DNA of 64,000 nt from Heliocidaris tuberculata (lineage: Eukaryota; Echinodermata; Echinoidea; Camarodonta; Echinometridae): the NCBI GenBank assembly GCA_025618425.1, contig CM046850.1:26967133-27031132 (forward strand), in the 5' to 3' direction. The position numbers and the translations under genes are program-made. The notes under the pieces are model-generated. The model was given only the letters and a program-made list of their open reading frames with translations. It made no database searches and was not told the origin of the DNA. Shown here one piece after another: positions 55,301 through 64,000 of the stretch (position 1 is its first letter; each line of letters opens with the position of its first letter).

Positions 55301-58300
55301 CGACTTCTATTACTGTTAGCAGATTATAAGATTACGTGAAGTTCATGCACAAACTAAAATGTCTTTTTAAAAATTCATGATATTCGGTAATTCACTGCAC
55401 AGGGAAGGCCTACTAAGAGTTGCTATACCGGATAAATTTCTAATGAGACGTTTCCTGCAGTGCTCTGTAGTTTATCATACCGGAACAGAGTTAGGCTATA
55501 ATGTTTTTATATGATCCACGAATAACCCAAAATATATAATAATAAAAAATTAACAAGGACATAAATTGTTATCAGTATCGTTCATATTCCCCGGTATATA
55601 GTGAGTTTGCGATCCTTTTTTTCCAGGAAGCCAAAGATATTTGGTTCTGAGGGATATTTCCATTTCAAATACTAGATATGTCATGTCTACGTTAATCAAA
55701 TGTACCCACCAAGTAATATTTACAAGGAATAACCCTATTTATCATGTACTCGCAGTATATTTGCTCTTCTCTTCTTGACGGCAAATGAAAATCACATATT
55801 AGACCTATATGATATAGTGTGAAAAACGAAGCAAAAATATATGTCATACATCTATCATGTCTATACGAGAACACATAGGAATGTGTAGAACGCCTTGCCC
55901 CGATTCTGTTATTTTTTTGATTTTTGTCCTGGCTGAAATACAGTTCCTTTCACGTTGACTGCTATCCAAGCAAACTTTTAGATCAAAGTAAGAGCGCCCT
56001 TTGCAGATATTACTTTAAAAATGAATTATTGTCCCTATAAACCGGCTTTTTATTTAGGCGTGGATTGCAGTAGGAGTAATTTTGATACCCTAAACAGGGA
56101 AACTCTGATTTTTATACCCTTAACGGCGATTTTATATCTTGCGTGGTATTTTTCATCTTATTTGAGGATTACATCATCATCATAGATCCTTTTTTAGCCA
56201 AAAAGGAACCGAAAAAGAAATTTAATCTAATTTGGAACACATTACCGAACTATATCCCCCTTTCCGCGGATCTTCTTCTTATCACCTCTGAATTTGATAC
56301 CCTTTTTCTTGATTTTTGCTGTTTTTGATACCCTAAGCGTGTAACCCGGGTTACGCGCCTCATGCTGGGAAAGTAACCTTTTTGTCCATTTTCGTGTACG
56401 CGGATGATGTACAGGCCTCAATGAGACATGCCCCCCGGGCCGAAAAATTTGTTTCTATTTTACTGGATGGCGGCCATTTTGGATTTTTGGATTGTAAAAA
56501 ATACTTTAAAAAATCAAGGGCTCCTTGACTAACATTGATTAGTAGGCCATAAGGAGTGTTCATGCCAAATTTGGTGCTTTTGTCCGCTCTGTCACGAAAA
56601 TTTCCCTGACCCACCCCACTAACAACACAGGATCTCCACAATCCACGTGTCGGGCTGCATGGGAAAAGTGTAGCGACACGAGAAGCAGAACCACCCAAGA
56701 ACGATTTTCTTTTAATGGCATGCACCACAGCATCATAAGTGTAGCGACACGAGATGGAGAATCACCCAAGAACGATTTTTTTTAATGGCATGCACCACAG
56801 CATCATAAGTACGGTACATGATCACTGGTATGCGTTTAATATTTTGATTACTAATTTATTTGATCATGTTTATGGACATTAAAACCCGACTCACACGAAG
56901 CGTCATTCTGAATGCGTCAGTACCTGCGCTAATCAAGCCTGTGAAGACAATCAACCCATACGTCAGTTATTAAAAGTATTGTTTACAGTGTTCATGTTGC
57001 AATCATTTTATAAACGACTTCCATCACTCTTCCATCATTTGTTTGCTTGTTTGTTTGTTTTTATTTCCGTAATCAATTACATAAATGATATACAGTCCGA
57101 CCTCGTTTATCCGGCCGCATTGGGACCGGATATACAGTCCGACCTCGTTTATCCGGCCGCATTGGGACCGTCACCCATCCGGATAAGTGAAATGGCCGGA
57201 TATGAGAGAAATGTACATTTTCTATGCAAATGAATAGGGTAGGGCAGTCTATTGGCTGTAAAATTTATGTTTTCTTGGTGTAGTTGATGATTGCAAATGA
57301 TCTTTTTATTTGTAAGAGATGAAATGAAATAAAATTAAACAGAAAATTGCCCATGGTGTTCCTGTTTCCAAGGCTTTTGGGTGAATTGCATGACGAACTG
57401 GCCGGAAGACAGGGCCGGTTAATAGAAATGGCCTGATAAATGAAGTTCGGATAAGTGAGGTCGGACTGTATACATAAATAATTCAAGATCTATATACGCC
57501 GGATAATCCGTTTCAGTCGTATTAGCAAAATACGGCTGTTCTGAAATAGGATCATTGATAACTTACAGTTAGTATTATAAAGTATGTACAAATATTACAA
57601 TTACAATGACGCGCAAAACACCTCAATAGTCACTGACGCGGTGTGAGCCGGGATTTACATGATTTAGAAATAGAGGCTTACAAACACCAAACGACCAGAA
57701 GAAGACTGGATCATGAAATGAATAGCAATAGGATTGGATAGACAATATTAACCCTTTCAGGACAGGAATTATTTAAGGGCTAAATTGATCACATTTTGAT
57801 CTTCAAATTGGCAACAATAATATTTTTCTTTTAGTGCTACATGGTTCTAATATGGTGTAATGTCTTTGAAAATAATACACATGGATAGGAATTTTGTCGA
57901 AAAGTTGAAAAAATTGCCAATTTTGATAAAAAAATAAGGATTCTGAATCTCTCAATGTGTTGCCAATTCAAGGATTTTAAAACTTATTCTCCTATTCAAA
58001 ATTCCTGGCATCAAACGCAATATGGTAATGCAACAAAAATGGACATAGTGTGTGCAGAAATTTTTGCTCTTTCTACTCATGTATCTGGTATATTTTTTAG
58101 AGCTCTGAATAAAAAGTTATTGAGCCAAACCACAAAATGTGGTCAATTGTCTCGAAAGGGTTAAAGATATGAATGGCATGAATGGTAATATGAATCGAAA
58201 ATTGCATGGAATTGTTAGCCTTCCAGTCGGAGGGAAAAAACCCAACTTGAATTCGGTTACAAATCTGTGACTAGACATGCGACTGGTATGACGTCACTAC

Positions 58301-61300
58301 TATTCGCAGCCGATCGTGCCTTTTCTCTGACTGGAATTAATACAACACCTTGCACTGTTAGAACGTTGATTAAAATTTTTAATCTTGTTGGTTAAAATCT
58401 TAATCAACCGAGGATTACCAGGTGAACCACACATTTGTAGGTTAAAACTTTAAACAACGGCCTGTTGATTAAAGTTTAACCTGTGGTTAATTAAAAGTTT
58501 TAATCATTTGTTGGTTAATCTTATTTTGCTCAACGTTGGTTAAATCGGTGTTTATTAAACTAAAACATATTGTTGGTTAAATGTTTAACCATTTGTTGGT
58601 TAGTTTTATTTTGTTGGTTAAATGTTAACCATTCGTTAGTTAATCATATTTTGCTCAACATTGGTTAAACTGGTGTTGATTAAACTTAAACAAATTGTTG
58701 GTTAAATGTTTAACCATTTGTTGGTAATTTTTATTTGGTGAGAAACTCCCTGGAGAAACTCTTTTTCATATCTGTGATTGTTGTCTAGCTAGTCTTATAA
58801 AGAAATAGATCTACTGTGTAATATTGCTTTCTAAGTTAAGCGGTTTGGGTAGTTCGACCTGCTCAGACCTGGACTAGACCTGACTAAGCCAGACCTACCG
58901 GTAGACTACGCCTACGCCTACATCTGTACATTGATGCTATATCTTTTTTTTTCTCAAAAAACTGTTCTAGTTTCAGTTTTTGTCATATTGCCCTGTCCGC
59001 GAAATATGGACATCCGCGAAGTTGAACACACCGCCATACCGCCGGCGTCGCCTCCTCGCTACCGTAGGTGTAGTCAGTAGATCTACCGGTCGGCCTGACT
59101 TAGCCAGGTCTAGTCCAGATCGAGCAGGTCGAACTAGTTCCCAAGCCGTTTAAATTAGAAAGAAAGATCACACTGTAGATCTATTTCTTCCCAAGATTAA
59201 GCGAGACAACAATCACAGATATGAAATAGAGTTTCTCACCTTCAAACACGCCAACAAGCTCTTTGAAAGTCCCCAGTCATTCAGCGACTTGAATAACAAC
59301 GCCTTCCATTTTTATCGCAAACAATATGTGCGCGCAGCAAATTTGTTCCAAATCCATATGCGCATGCGCTGTTCGGTCACGCGATTGGTATTTTAATCAA
59401 CTTTGATCAAACTTTAACCAACAAAAAGATAATTTGTCTCGACAGTTAGCACTATCATTTTGGAGGGAAAGCCAAGAACACTGTTTTTAATCAATGTTGG
59501 TTACAAAGTAACCAACAAGATTAAAAACAATAATTTTAATCAACAATATTTTTAACCCACGCAAGATTGAAGTCATTTTTAACCAACACTCATTTTATAA
59601 CTAATGTTGAACCATTTTTAATCAACATTTTTTTAATCCGTAGTTTTTTAATACATGTTTTAACAGTGTGCAGCTGTAAAATTTCTTTTCAGATGAAAAT
59701 TGGGAGGTAAGTCGGGAAGTAGTTTTCTTTTAGTGAAATTCCGCATCTTATCCTATTTCAATTTCTTTCGGAACCCAGTCGTAGTCAATCGTAATCAAAA
59801 CGTAGTCGAGCTGTAGACAGTTGTAGTCAAGTCGAAGTCAAAACACGTGGTGGCTTTTATTGAGTGAAATCTAGAGATCGTCTTACCCAGTGATAGTGTG
59901 AGGTTGATTGCCGTGAAGTACTGGGAGATCTTACAAGTGACCTGATACTTCCCCAACGCCTCTTCAGTCACATTAGTGATATTCAGCCATTTAGACAAGA
60001 TCTTGGGAGGCTCCCTGGGTAAAGAGAGTTTGCCATATGTAAATGCCTATACAATTACCTTACAGTACAACACAGGCTTTTTAATGATTGATTTCAAGGT
60101 ATGAAATTATGTTCGGATGAATTGTATCCGTGCGAAAGGGTATTCAAGCGGTGATCAATGGCATGGGCTATAGTATCTATGCATGTTAATGCCTGTGTTG
60201 TATTATGGTTTGCTCTAAAGCCAAACTGTAAATCACAAATAATGTTATGTTTGTTGAGAAAGGCTGTAACTCTGACAAGACCATCCTTTCTAAAACTTTG
60301 GAGAGGGATAGTAATAATGATATTGGCCTATAATTATTGGTTTCTAAAGCATCACCTTTCTTGAATATTGGGATGACTTTAGCTATTTTAACGCTATTCG
60401 GTACTATACCCGTAGTTAACGATGAGTTAAAAATATGAACCAAAGGATTTGCAATCGATAAGATAATTGACTTGAGAAGGTAATTATCAATGTCGTCATG
60501 CCCTGAACTTTTCTTCCCTTCAAGTTTATTTACTATCCCAATAATTTCTTTGTGATTTGTTGGGACCATAAACAATGAAGATGGGTTTTGGTTAGGTTCC
60601 ATGACATTTGCTTCTGCGACAATTGCTCCGGTCTAACTTTGCCATGTTAATCCTAAACCTAAACCTAACCCTAACCCTAACCCTAATCCTAAGCTTCACA
60701 TTGTCCTTAACAAAAAACCAAATCATGACCTTGACCTTAACCTTTGACCTTTCAAGATATAGACGGAGGAGCAAATGTCGCAGGAGCAAATGTCGTGTCA
60801 CCTTTGGTTATTCAAAAAGTTGTAGAGTTTTCTTTCGGTTGTCGAGATATTTTCTGCTAGGTTTTGTCCAATTTTGGAGAAGTATGAGTTGAAGGTTTCA
60901 GCCATAGTTTGAGGGTATTCGACTATAGTGTTAGTGTGCGATTTAATATTAGTTATTTTTTGTGTCTTGTCGTTTGTAAAAGTTCTATTTATTATTTTCC
61001 ATGTATTTTTAATGTTGTTTTTGTTTAGTTCAAATTGCGTTGTATAATAATGTTTCTTTGCCTGTCGTAGTACATTAGTGAGAATTTTTAAAAAATTTGT
61101 ATTTGTGTATTTTTCACGGGTCTTATTACTTGGATTGGTCTTGTATTTATAATAGAATTTTTTTCCGGTTTATTGATCTTAAGAGAGATTTGGTTAAGTT
61201 ATCGTAAGCTTCATTCACATCTTCAGAAATATATATTTGTTGCCAGTCAAGGGTACTTAAATTTTCATTAAGGCGTTCTCATTTTCTGGCTTTGATCTGC

Positions 61301-62922
61301 AGGTTTTAACTTTGCGGGTACGTTTGTCAACAGGTGTGTTACTGTGTTTAAAAGCTTAGTTTTACGAAAGATAATGGTCAGATATGTCCGGAACGATAAT
61401 TCCTGATTCTATGGGCAGTTGCATGTTAGTAAAGATATTATCAATCAAGGTGGCATATTTCTCTGTAACCCTATAGTTGGTTTGGACATAGTAGGTATGA
61501 AAGAAATAAAGGATAACATGAAAATGCTCGCGCGGAACCGAATTTGGTCCGGTGCTATGGTTCCGCGCGTTCCGTCTATTTAATTTGTCTATGGTGTGAG
61601 CCCCTTGGCCCCTTATCTTGGCGTGCGCGTACGGGTGCGTCGGGTAGTCTACTCACGAGTCGCTTTTACGCTTATAGAAAGTGTGATTAAAATTGCAATG
61701 TCTCTTTATAGAATTGATATTTGAAGACCATATTTTGAATATAGTATAACGACATTGAACCTCTAACGTATAGAGCAATATCCGGGGGGGGGGGGGGGGT
61801 GTCTCACTGAGACCTTGATTTTAGTGAAATAATCTTAATTGTCATAACAAAATGTACGCTTATGGCGCATCATTGGTTAATGCCTGCGCAAAAGTGGCTG
61901 CGTACGCGGAATTCATCTGCGCAAACACTAGTGAAACGTTGCAATTTGAAATTTGAAAATTAAAATCTTTTCACTAAAATCAATTGCTCCATGCATTAAT
62001 TTCATCTCGCTTAAATTTTTGTAATTCTATTCTTTTTGGACTCACCAAACGGCAACTAGATAGATTTGCAATCCCTCCAAAATTCTAGTGCAAGACTCCT
62101 TACTTTCACACCAAGAAAGTCCTCTATTACACCTGTATTACGTTCTCTCCACTGGCTAGTCCGGAAAAGAGTCCATTTCAAACTTATGTTACTTGTCTAT
62201 CGGGCCCTCCATGGATTTTCGCCACAATATATTAAAGACACACTACCTCTACAATCCAACTCGTACCCGAAGATCTGGAAGAGATAATTTGCTGCAAATT
62301 CCCCGTACCCGTCATTACATGGGGGGGGGGGGGGGGGGGGGGAACAATGCTTTTTCGCATGCAGCAGCCAAATTGTGGAATAATCTTCCGTCGTCACTTC
62401 TCTGTATCACAACATATTCCACCTTTAAAGATCGTCTTAGGACTTATATTTTTCATCTGTGATTCCTTTAAGTGATTTCCTTAAGTAGTGCAAATCCGTT
62501 ATCAAAGTCTTACGTGTATGCATTTTATCTTATTTTGTTACCACCCTTTAGTCTCATTGGCTACCCGTGTGGGACCTGGTGGCCTCAGGTGCTAGAGCTC
62601 CTATATGAGTTATGTGCTGACTGGGCTTGTCCATTGAATTGTTAGTGAACAGAGTAGCAAGAGGGCACTGGGACTCACCGGGTGGAGCTGAGAGTCGCAG
62701 TGGGTGACGCAAATGTTGTGAAAATGTTCTAAGTTTTTAGTGCTAATAATCCAATATAACATAGATTTGTAGTATTTCTGAATTAAGGAGAACTGCTGCT
62801 GGGCTAGCGCCATGAGCGTCCTTGGACGGTGTGTGCGCTCTATAAATTTTCACCATTATTATTATTATTATTATCATTATTATTATTATTATTATCATTA
62901 TTATTATTATTATTATCATTAA

Positions 62923-62964
<42 letters not shown>

Positions 62965-63459
62965 CATTATTATAATTATTATTATCATTATTATTATATC
63001 ACCCCAATAACATCTGGACCCGTCTTATAAATAATTGATATTGATTGCAATCTACTTTGATATTGATATGAATCGCAACTCTGTACTTATACATGTTATA
63101 GATAGGAGACTGTAAATTTGCGATTGATTTCGGAACAATCGCAACTCTTTATAAGACGGGTTCAGGTATGAAAACGGAAAGTCTTGCTTACAGTTGACAG
63201 ATCTTAGATTGGGTGAAACTTTCGCCTACTATGATGCTCCCTTGCGAGAACTGGGTGCCGGGTATGTCGTAGAAGTCGACCAGTTGGTACCCTCCGTATG
63301 TTTTGTTCAGTTTCCTCCAGCTGTGCTGCAGGAATATACCAGCTCTCCCGTACTTGAACTGGCAGAAGAAGGAGGCGTTGCCGCCAAGAACGGCAGTCTG
63401 ATTCTTGCAGACAGAGCTGGTCGATTCATAAGGGATGGGTTTGTTGAGCCATATAGGCT
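50006..63459 (-). CDS. IL-1 receptor-family protein: Ig, TM and TIR (5' incomplete)
   Basis: Five minus-strand exons join in phase: 63459-63192, 60014-59887, 53863-53702, 52320-52177 and 51066-50006 (phases 1, 2, 1, 1, 1). They give one Ig-like domain split over two exons, as usual in IL-1R-family genes. Next come a transmembrane helix with the family-typical juxtamembrane KRYGTDVKLWYHDHH and a cytoplasmic TIR domain. A ~170-residue Ser/Pro-rich tail ends in TAG/TAA-type stop at 50006-50008. TIR landmarks: YDAYIVSC (box 1), RERDATFG (box 2), KSRRCIVVLSEDF, CIKWKQK and DDWAMKRLRLRLPPRR (box 3 position, with W but not FW). Such receptors recruit MyD88-type adaptors or dampen signalling (SIGIRR, IL1RAPL). 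The signal peptide and any further Ig domains lie beyond 64000. The long tail recalls SIGIRR/IL1RAPL, but orthology is not decided. Confidence 0.87.
51369..51505. mobile_element. short foldback MITE, family A copy 5
   Basis: GCCCTGTTTCATAAAACTTG and TTTTATGAAACGGAGCC ends. The centre, inverted, is GCTCTCAGCCAATCAGATGC. Lies in the last intron of the IL-1R-like gene. Confidence 0.82.
51621..52028. mobile_element. TTAA-type MITE, copy 3
   Basis: CCCTTTCATGACAGG to GTCTTGAAAGGG, TTAA on both sides, 408 bp, in the last intron of the IL-1R-like gene. Confidence 0.9.
52177..52320 (-). CDS. IL-1R-like exon: TIR boxes 1 and 2
   Basis: EIDNKLYDAYIVSCYEGKDR, SFVDNVLCPSLQDQYKLF, LRERDATFGSG. The TIR first strand and BB-loop region are intact. 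The acceptor polypyrimidine tract is continuous with the microsatellite at 52327-52400. Confidence 0.88.
52325..52402. repeat. (GA)n microsatellite at a splice acceptor
   Basis: Almost pure GA for ~70 bp, ending in poly(G). On the minus strand it is the (CT)n polypyrimidine tract of the TIR exon. Confidence 0.92.
53010..53635. mobile_element. nested foldback elements
   Basis: Outer pair: GAAGCACCATGGAGG...TAGTCCTTAAAAGGAC at 53010 versus GACTGACCTATATGGTGCTTC at 53229. Second pair: GACAGTCAACTTCGGAAAAC, ACTCCGAAAACG, ATATAGAGCCCTCATCG at 53250-53335 versus inverses at 53545-53632. About 130-bp arms for the latter. Confidence 0.72.
53702..53863 (-). CDS. IL-1R-like exon: transmembrane and juxtamembrane
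   Basis: EIAEEQTRVTDTSSVVILVV, TMTILLSLFVLSW, then KRYGTDVKLWYHDHHTKRET. One ~22-residue hydrophobic helix followed by basic stop-transfer residues. Acceptor AATGTCACAG, donor GAAG|GTATAA. Confidence 0.87.
54400..54850. repeat. CpG-rich repeat of unknown class
   Basis: Repeated ATACGCTGGCATACGTC, TACGCCAGCGTATTCGCC and CGTACGTA-like elements in both orientations, far more CpG than the surroundings. Looks like a decayed foldback transposon, but ends are not defined. Confidence 0.4.
55040..55180. repeat. poly(C)/CAAAA/(CAA)n tract
   Basis: Ten C, then AACAAAACAAAAC units and (CAA)n. Confidence 0.9.
55200..56035. other. intronic sequence, no repeat recognised
   Basis: AT-rich, no supported exon on either strand. 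Part of the ~6-kb intron between Ig and transmembrane exons. Confidence 0.4.
56040..56445. mobile_element. TIR element, inverted partner of 46325-46773
   Basis: Shares TTTTGATACCCTAA, CGGCGATTTTATATCTTGCG, GATCTTCTTCTTATCACCTC, the palindrome CGTAACCCGGGTTACG region and the end TACGCGGATGATGTACAGG. Runs opposite to the copy at 46325. Confidence 0.72.
56640..56815. repeat. direct repeat ~96 bp apart
   Basis: GTGTAGCGACACGAGA, CACCCAAGAACGATTTT and AATGGCATGCACCACAGCAT each occur twice (56670 and 56741 onwards). A recent short tandem duplication. Confidence 0.75.
57093..57468. mobile_element. pogo/Tigger-like MITE with duplicated left end
   Basis: CAGTCCGACCTCGTTTATCC on the left and GGATAAGTGAGGTCGGACTG on the right are inverted, with TA at both borders. 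The first 42 bp are present twice in tandem (57093 and 57135). CAGTCxxACCTCG(A/T)TTATCCGGCC ends are characteristic of pogo/Tigger relatives. Non-coding. Confidence 0.8.
57752..58160. mobile_element. TTAA-type MITE, copy 4
   Basis: CCCTTTCAGGACAGG to GTCTCGAAAGGG, flanked by TTAA on both sides, 409 bp, same orientation as the others. Confidence 0.9.
58353..59668. mobile_element. 1.3-kb foldback transposon (CACTGTTA ends)
   Basis: The left end CACTGTTAGAACGTTGATTA and the right end GTTTTAACAGTG are inverted, flanked by TG dinucleotides. The left part holds an array of TTGTTGGTTAAATGTTTAACC units. Long inner arms (58735-58930 versus 59040-59240) are inverted copies: AAGCGGTTTGGGTAGTTCGA versus TCGAACTAGTTCCCAAGCCG. 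CACTG ends and a 2-bp duplication hint at CACTA-type elements; not certain. Confidence 0.72.
59887..60014 (-). CDS. IL-1R-like exon: second half of Ig domain
   Basis: EPPKILSKWLNITNVTEEAL, then GKYQVTCKISQYFTAINLTL. LNITNV...LGKYxxxC is the E-F strand signature with the disulfide Cys. Donor CACTGG|GTAAGA, acceptor TTTACCCAG. Phase 2 entry joins exactly to the previous exon. Confidence 0.87.
60130..61480 (-). mobile_element. LINE fragment: endonuclease end and RT start
   Basis: On the minus strand, near 61480-61370: ATLIDNIFTNMQLP and GIIVPDISDHY, the end of an AP-endonuclease domain. At 60602-60190: KSSGHDDIDNYLLKSI, KVIPIFKKGDALETNNYRPI and SLSKVLERMV, the start of a reverse transcriptase. 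Frames are broken and a MITE with telomere-like repeats splits it. Lies in an intron of the IL-1R-like gene. Confidence 0.82.
60600..60800. mobile_element. small TIR element carrying CCCTAA repeats, inside a LINE
   Basis: The left end CATGACATTTGCTTCTGCGA is inverted relative to CGCAGGAGCAAATGTCGTGT on the right, with a partial duplication (GGAGCAAATGTCG twice). The interior has CCTAACCCTAACCCTAACCC at 60660-60691 and GACCTTGACCTTAACC. Confidence 0.65.
61979..62998 (+). mobile_element. CR1/L2-like LINE 3' fragment with (ATT)n tail
   Basis: ALISSRLNFCNSILFGLTKR, then a frameshift near 62065, LQSLQNSSARLLTFTPRKSS, VLRSLHWLVRKRVHFKLM, a second frameshift near 62265, AKLWNNLPSSLL. A 21-G run (62322-62342) interrupts the coding region. 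The 3' part ends GCGCCATGAGCGTCCTTGGA, CGCTCTATAAATTTT, then ~130 bp of (ATT)n. Confidence 0.83.
63192..63459 (-). CDS. IL-1R-like exon: first half of Ig domain
   Basis: Acceptor in a (CT)n tract (CTCTCTCTGCAG). Translation EPIWLNKPIPYESTSSVCKN, AVLGGNASFFCQFKYG (strand B Cys), HSWRKLNKTYGG (core Trp) and ending ICQ plus two bases at CT|GTAAGC. Three N-glycosylation sequons (NQT, NAS, NKT) support an extracellular location. Confidence 0.86.
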
Positions 63460-63462
63460 CTG

Positions 63463-63487
63463 CAGAGAGAGAGAGAGAGAGAGAGAG
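63463..63487. repeat. (GA)n at a splice acceptor
   Basis: Pure GA that forms the (CT)n polypyrimidine tract directly before the Ig exon acceptor on the minus strand. Confidence 0.9.
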
Positions 63488-63489
63488 TG

Positions 63490-64000
63490 GGGGAAAGAAA
63501 AAGGGGCGGTTAGAAGGGGGATTCAGAAATAGAATCAAGAAAGAGAGAGAGAGGAGGTGGAAAATGTGAAAATTCTGTCTAAAGTCTAAACCTATGTGCG
63601 GTAATATAATCATAATCATGATAATTACGTGTAATTTGAGTAAGTTTGCCTTAATTCTGGTGGTACGAGAACATCATAATACAAGGTCATTGTTATTCAA
63701 ATTTGTAATCATGTTAATCACCCATTCGGAATAACTTATAATTTTGAGTACCGGTCATTTTTGCAGCCCGCATGTTGCAGAGCGCAGTTTGTTGAAAATT
63801 GCGCGCAGTTGCTGGCTCAGTGCAGTGGGAAACTTGCATTTGCGAATTTTGACAAAAAGGGATTAGATGATGATTTTGGAATCCATTTTATGATAATGTC
63901 ACGGCTTGTTTGCTCTAGATGTCTGATCTGGATAATAGTAACAATATTGACTGGCTCCTACTCACTAGATCCATATTGCCCTCACCTTAGATTCGGGCAA
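63490..64000. other. no supported feature
   Basis: The intron upstream of the Ig exon. CTAAG|GTGAGG near 63986 (minus) looks like a donor, but its preceding codons contain an in-phase TAA. Confidence 0.4.

Noticed and set aside
63981..64000. Upstream exon of the IL-1R-like gene ending at CTAAG|GTGAGG (minus)
   Set aside because: The phase needed to join the Ig exon at 63459 places a TAA codon directly before the donor.

Overview
This is an AT-rich, intron-bearing metazoan genomic window, not a prokaryotic one. The clues favour a marine invertebrate deuterostome, most likely an echinoderm such as a sea urchin. They are: an interleukin-1-receptor-family receptor (Ig, transmembrane and TIR parts), a secreted EGF/C-type-lectin gene built from phase-1 exons, telomere-like CCCTAA repeats, tRNA-derived SINEs, CR1/L2-like LINE remnants and many small inverted-repeat transposons. 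Another marine invertebrate such as a lancelet or mollusc cannot be excluded from the sequence alone.

Layout. 1-6.7 kb (+): the 3' end of a gene for a MYND zinc-finger protein with a Gly/Asn/Lys-rich SNAKGQ-repeat tail, preceded by repeats and MITEs and by a possible unrelated terminal exon at 2-199. 6.7-17.8 kb: no convincing gene; MITEs, a 600-bp tandem duplication, a minisatellite and microsatellites. 17.8-33.7 kb (+): a complete lectin gene of 16 exons, encoding a signal peptide, a small Cys-containing module, 11 EGF-like modules with a Thr/Pro linker after the first, and a C-type lectin domain; all internal introns are phase 1. 33.7-41.4 kb: repeats and a weak orphan exon candidate. 41.4-42.6 kb (+): a two-exon gene for a 102-residue coiled-coil protein. 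43-50 kb: LINE fragments, MITEs, a telomere-like block and a SINE whose head resembles 7SL RNA. 50.0-63.5 kb (-): the 3' part of an IL-1R-family receptor gene (one Ig domain on two exons, one transmembrane exon, two exons carrying TIR and tail); its 5' end lies beyond the window.

How the genes relate. The lectin (secreted recognition protein) and the Ig/TIR receptor (signalling receptor) are both typical of invertebrate immune repertoires, but nothing in the sequence shows that they act together. They are separated by about 16 kb and point in opposite directions.

Most of the rest is transposon-derived. The strongest unexplained signals are: several foldback MITE families sharing a central CCAAT-type core, a four-copy TTAA-flanked family, very large near-palindromes, a SINE with a 7SL-like head, a strand bias of long poly(G) runs, a recent expansion of EGF exons, and a Ser-rich insertion inside the receptor TIR domain.
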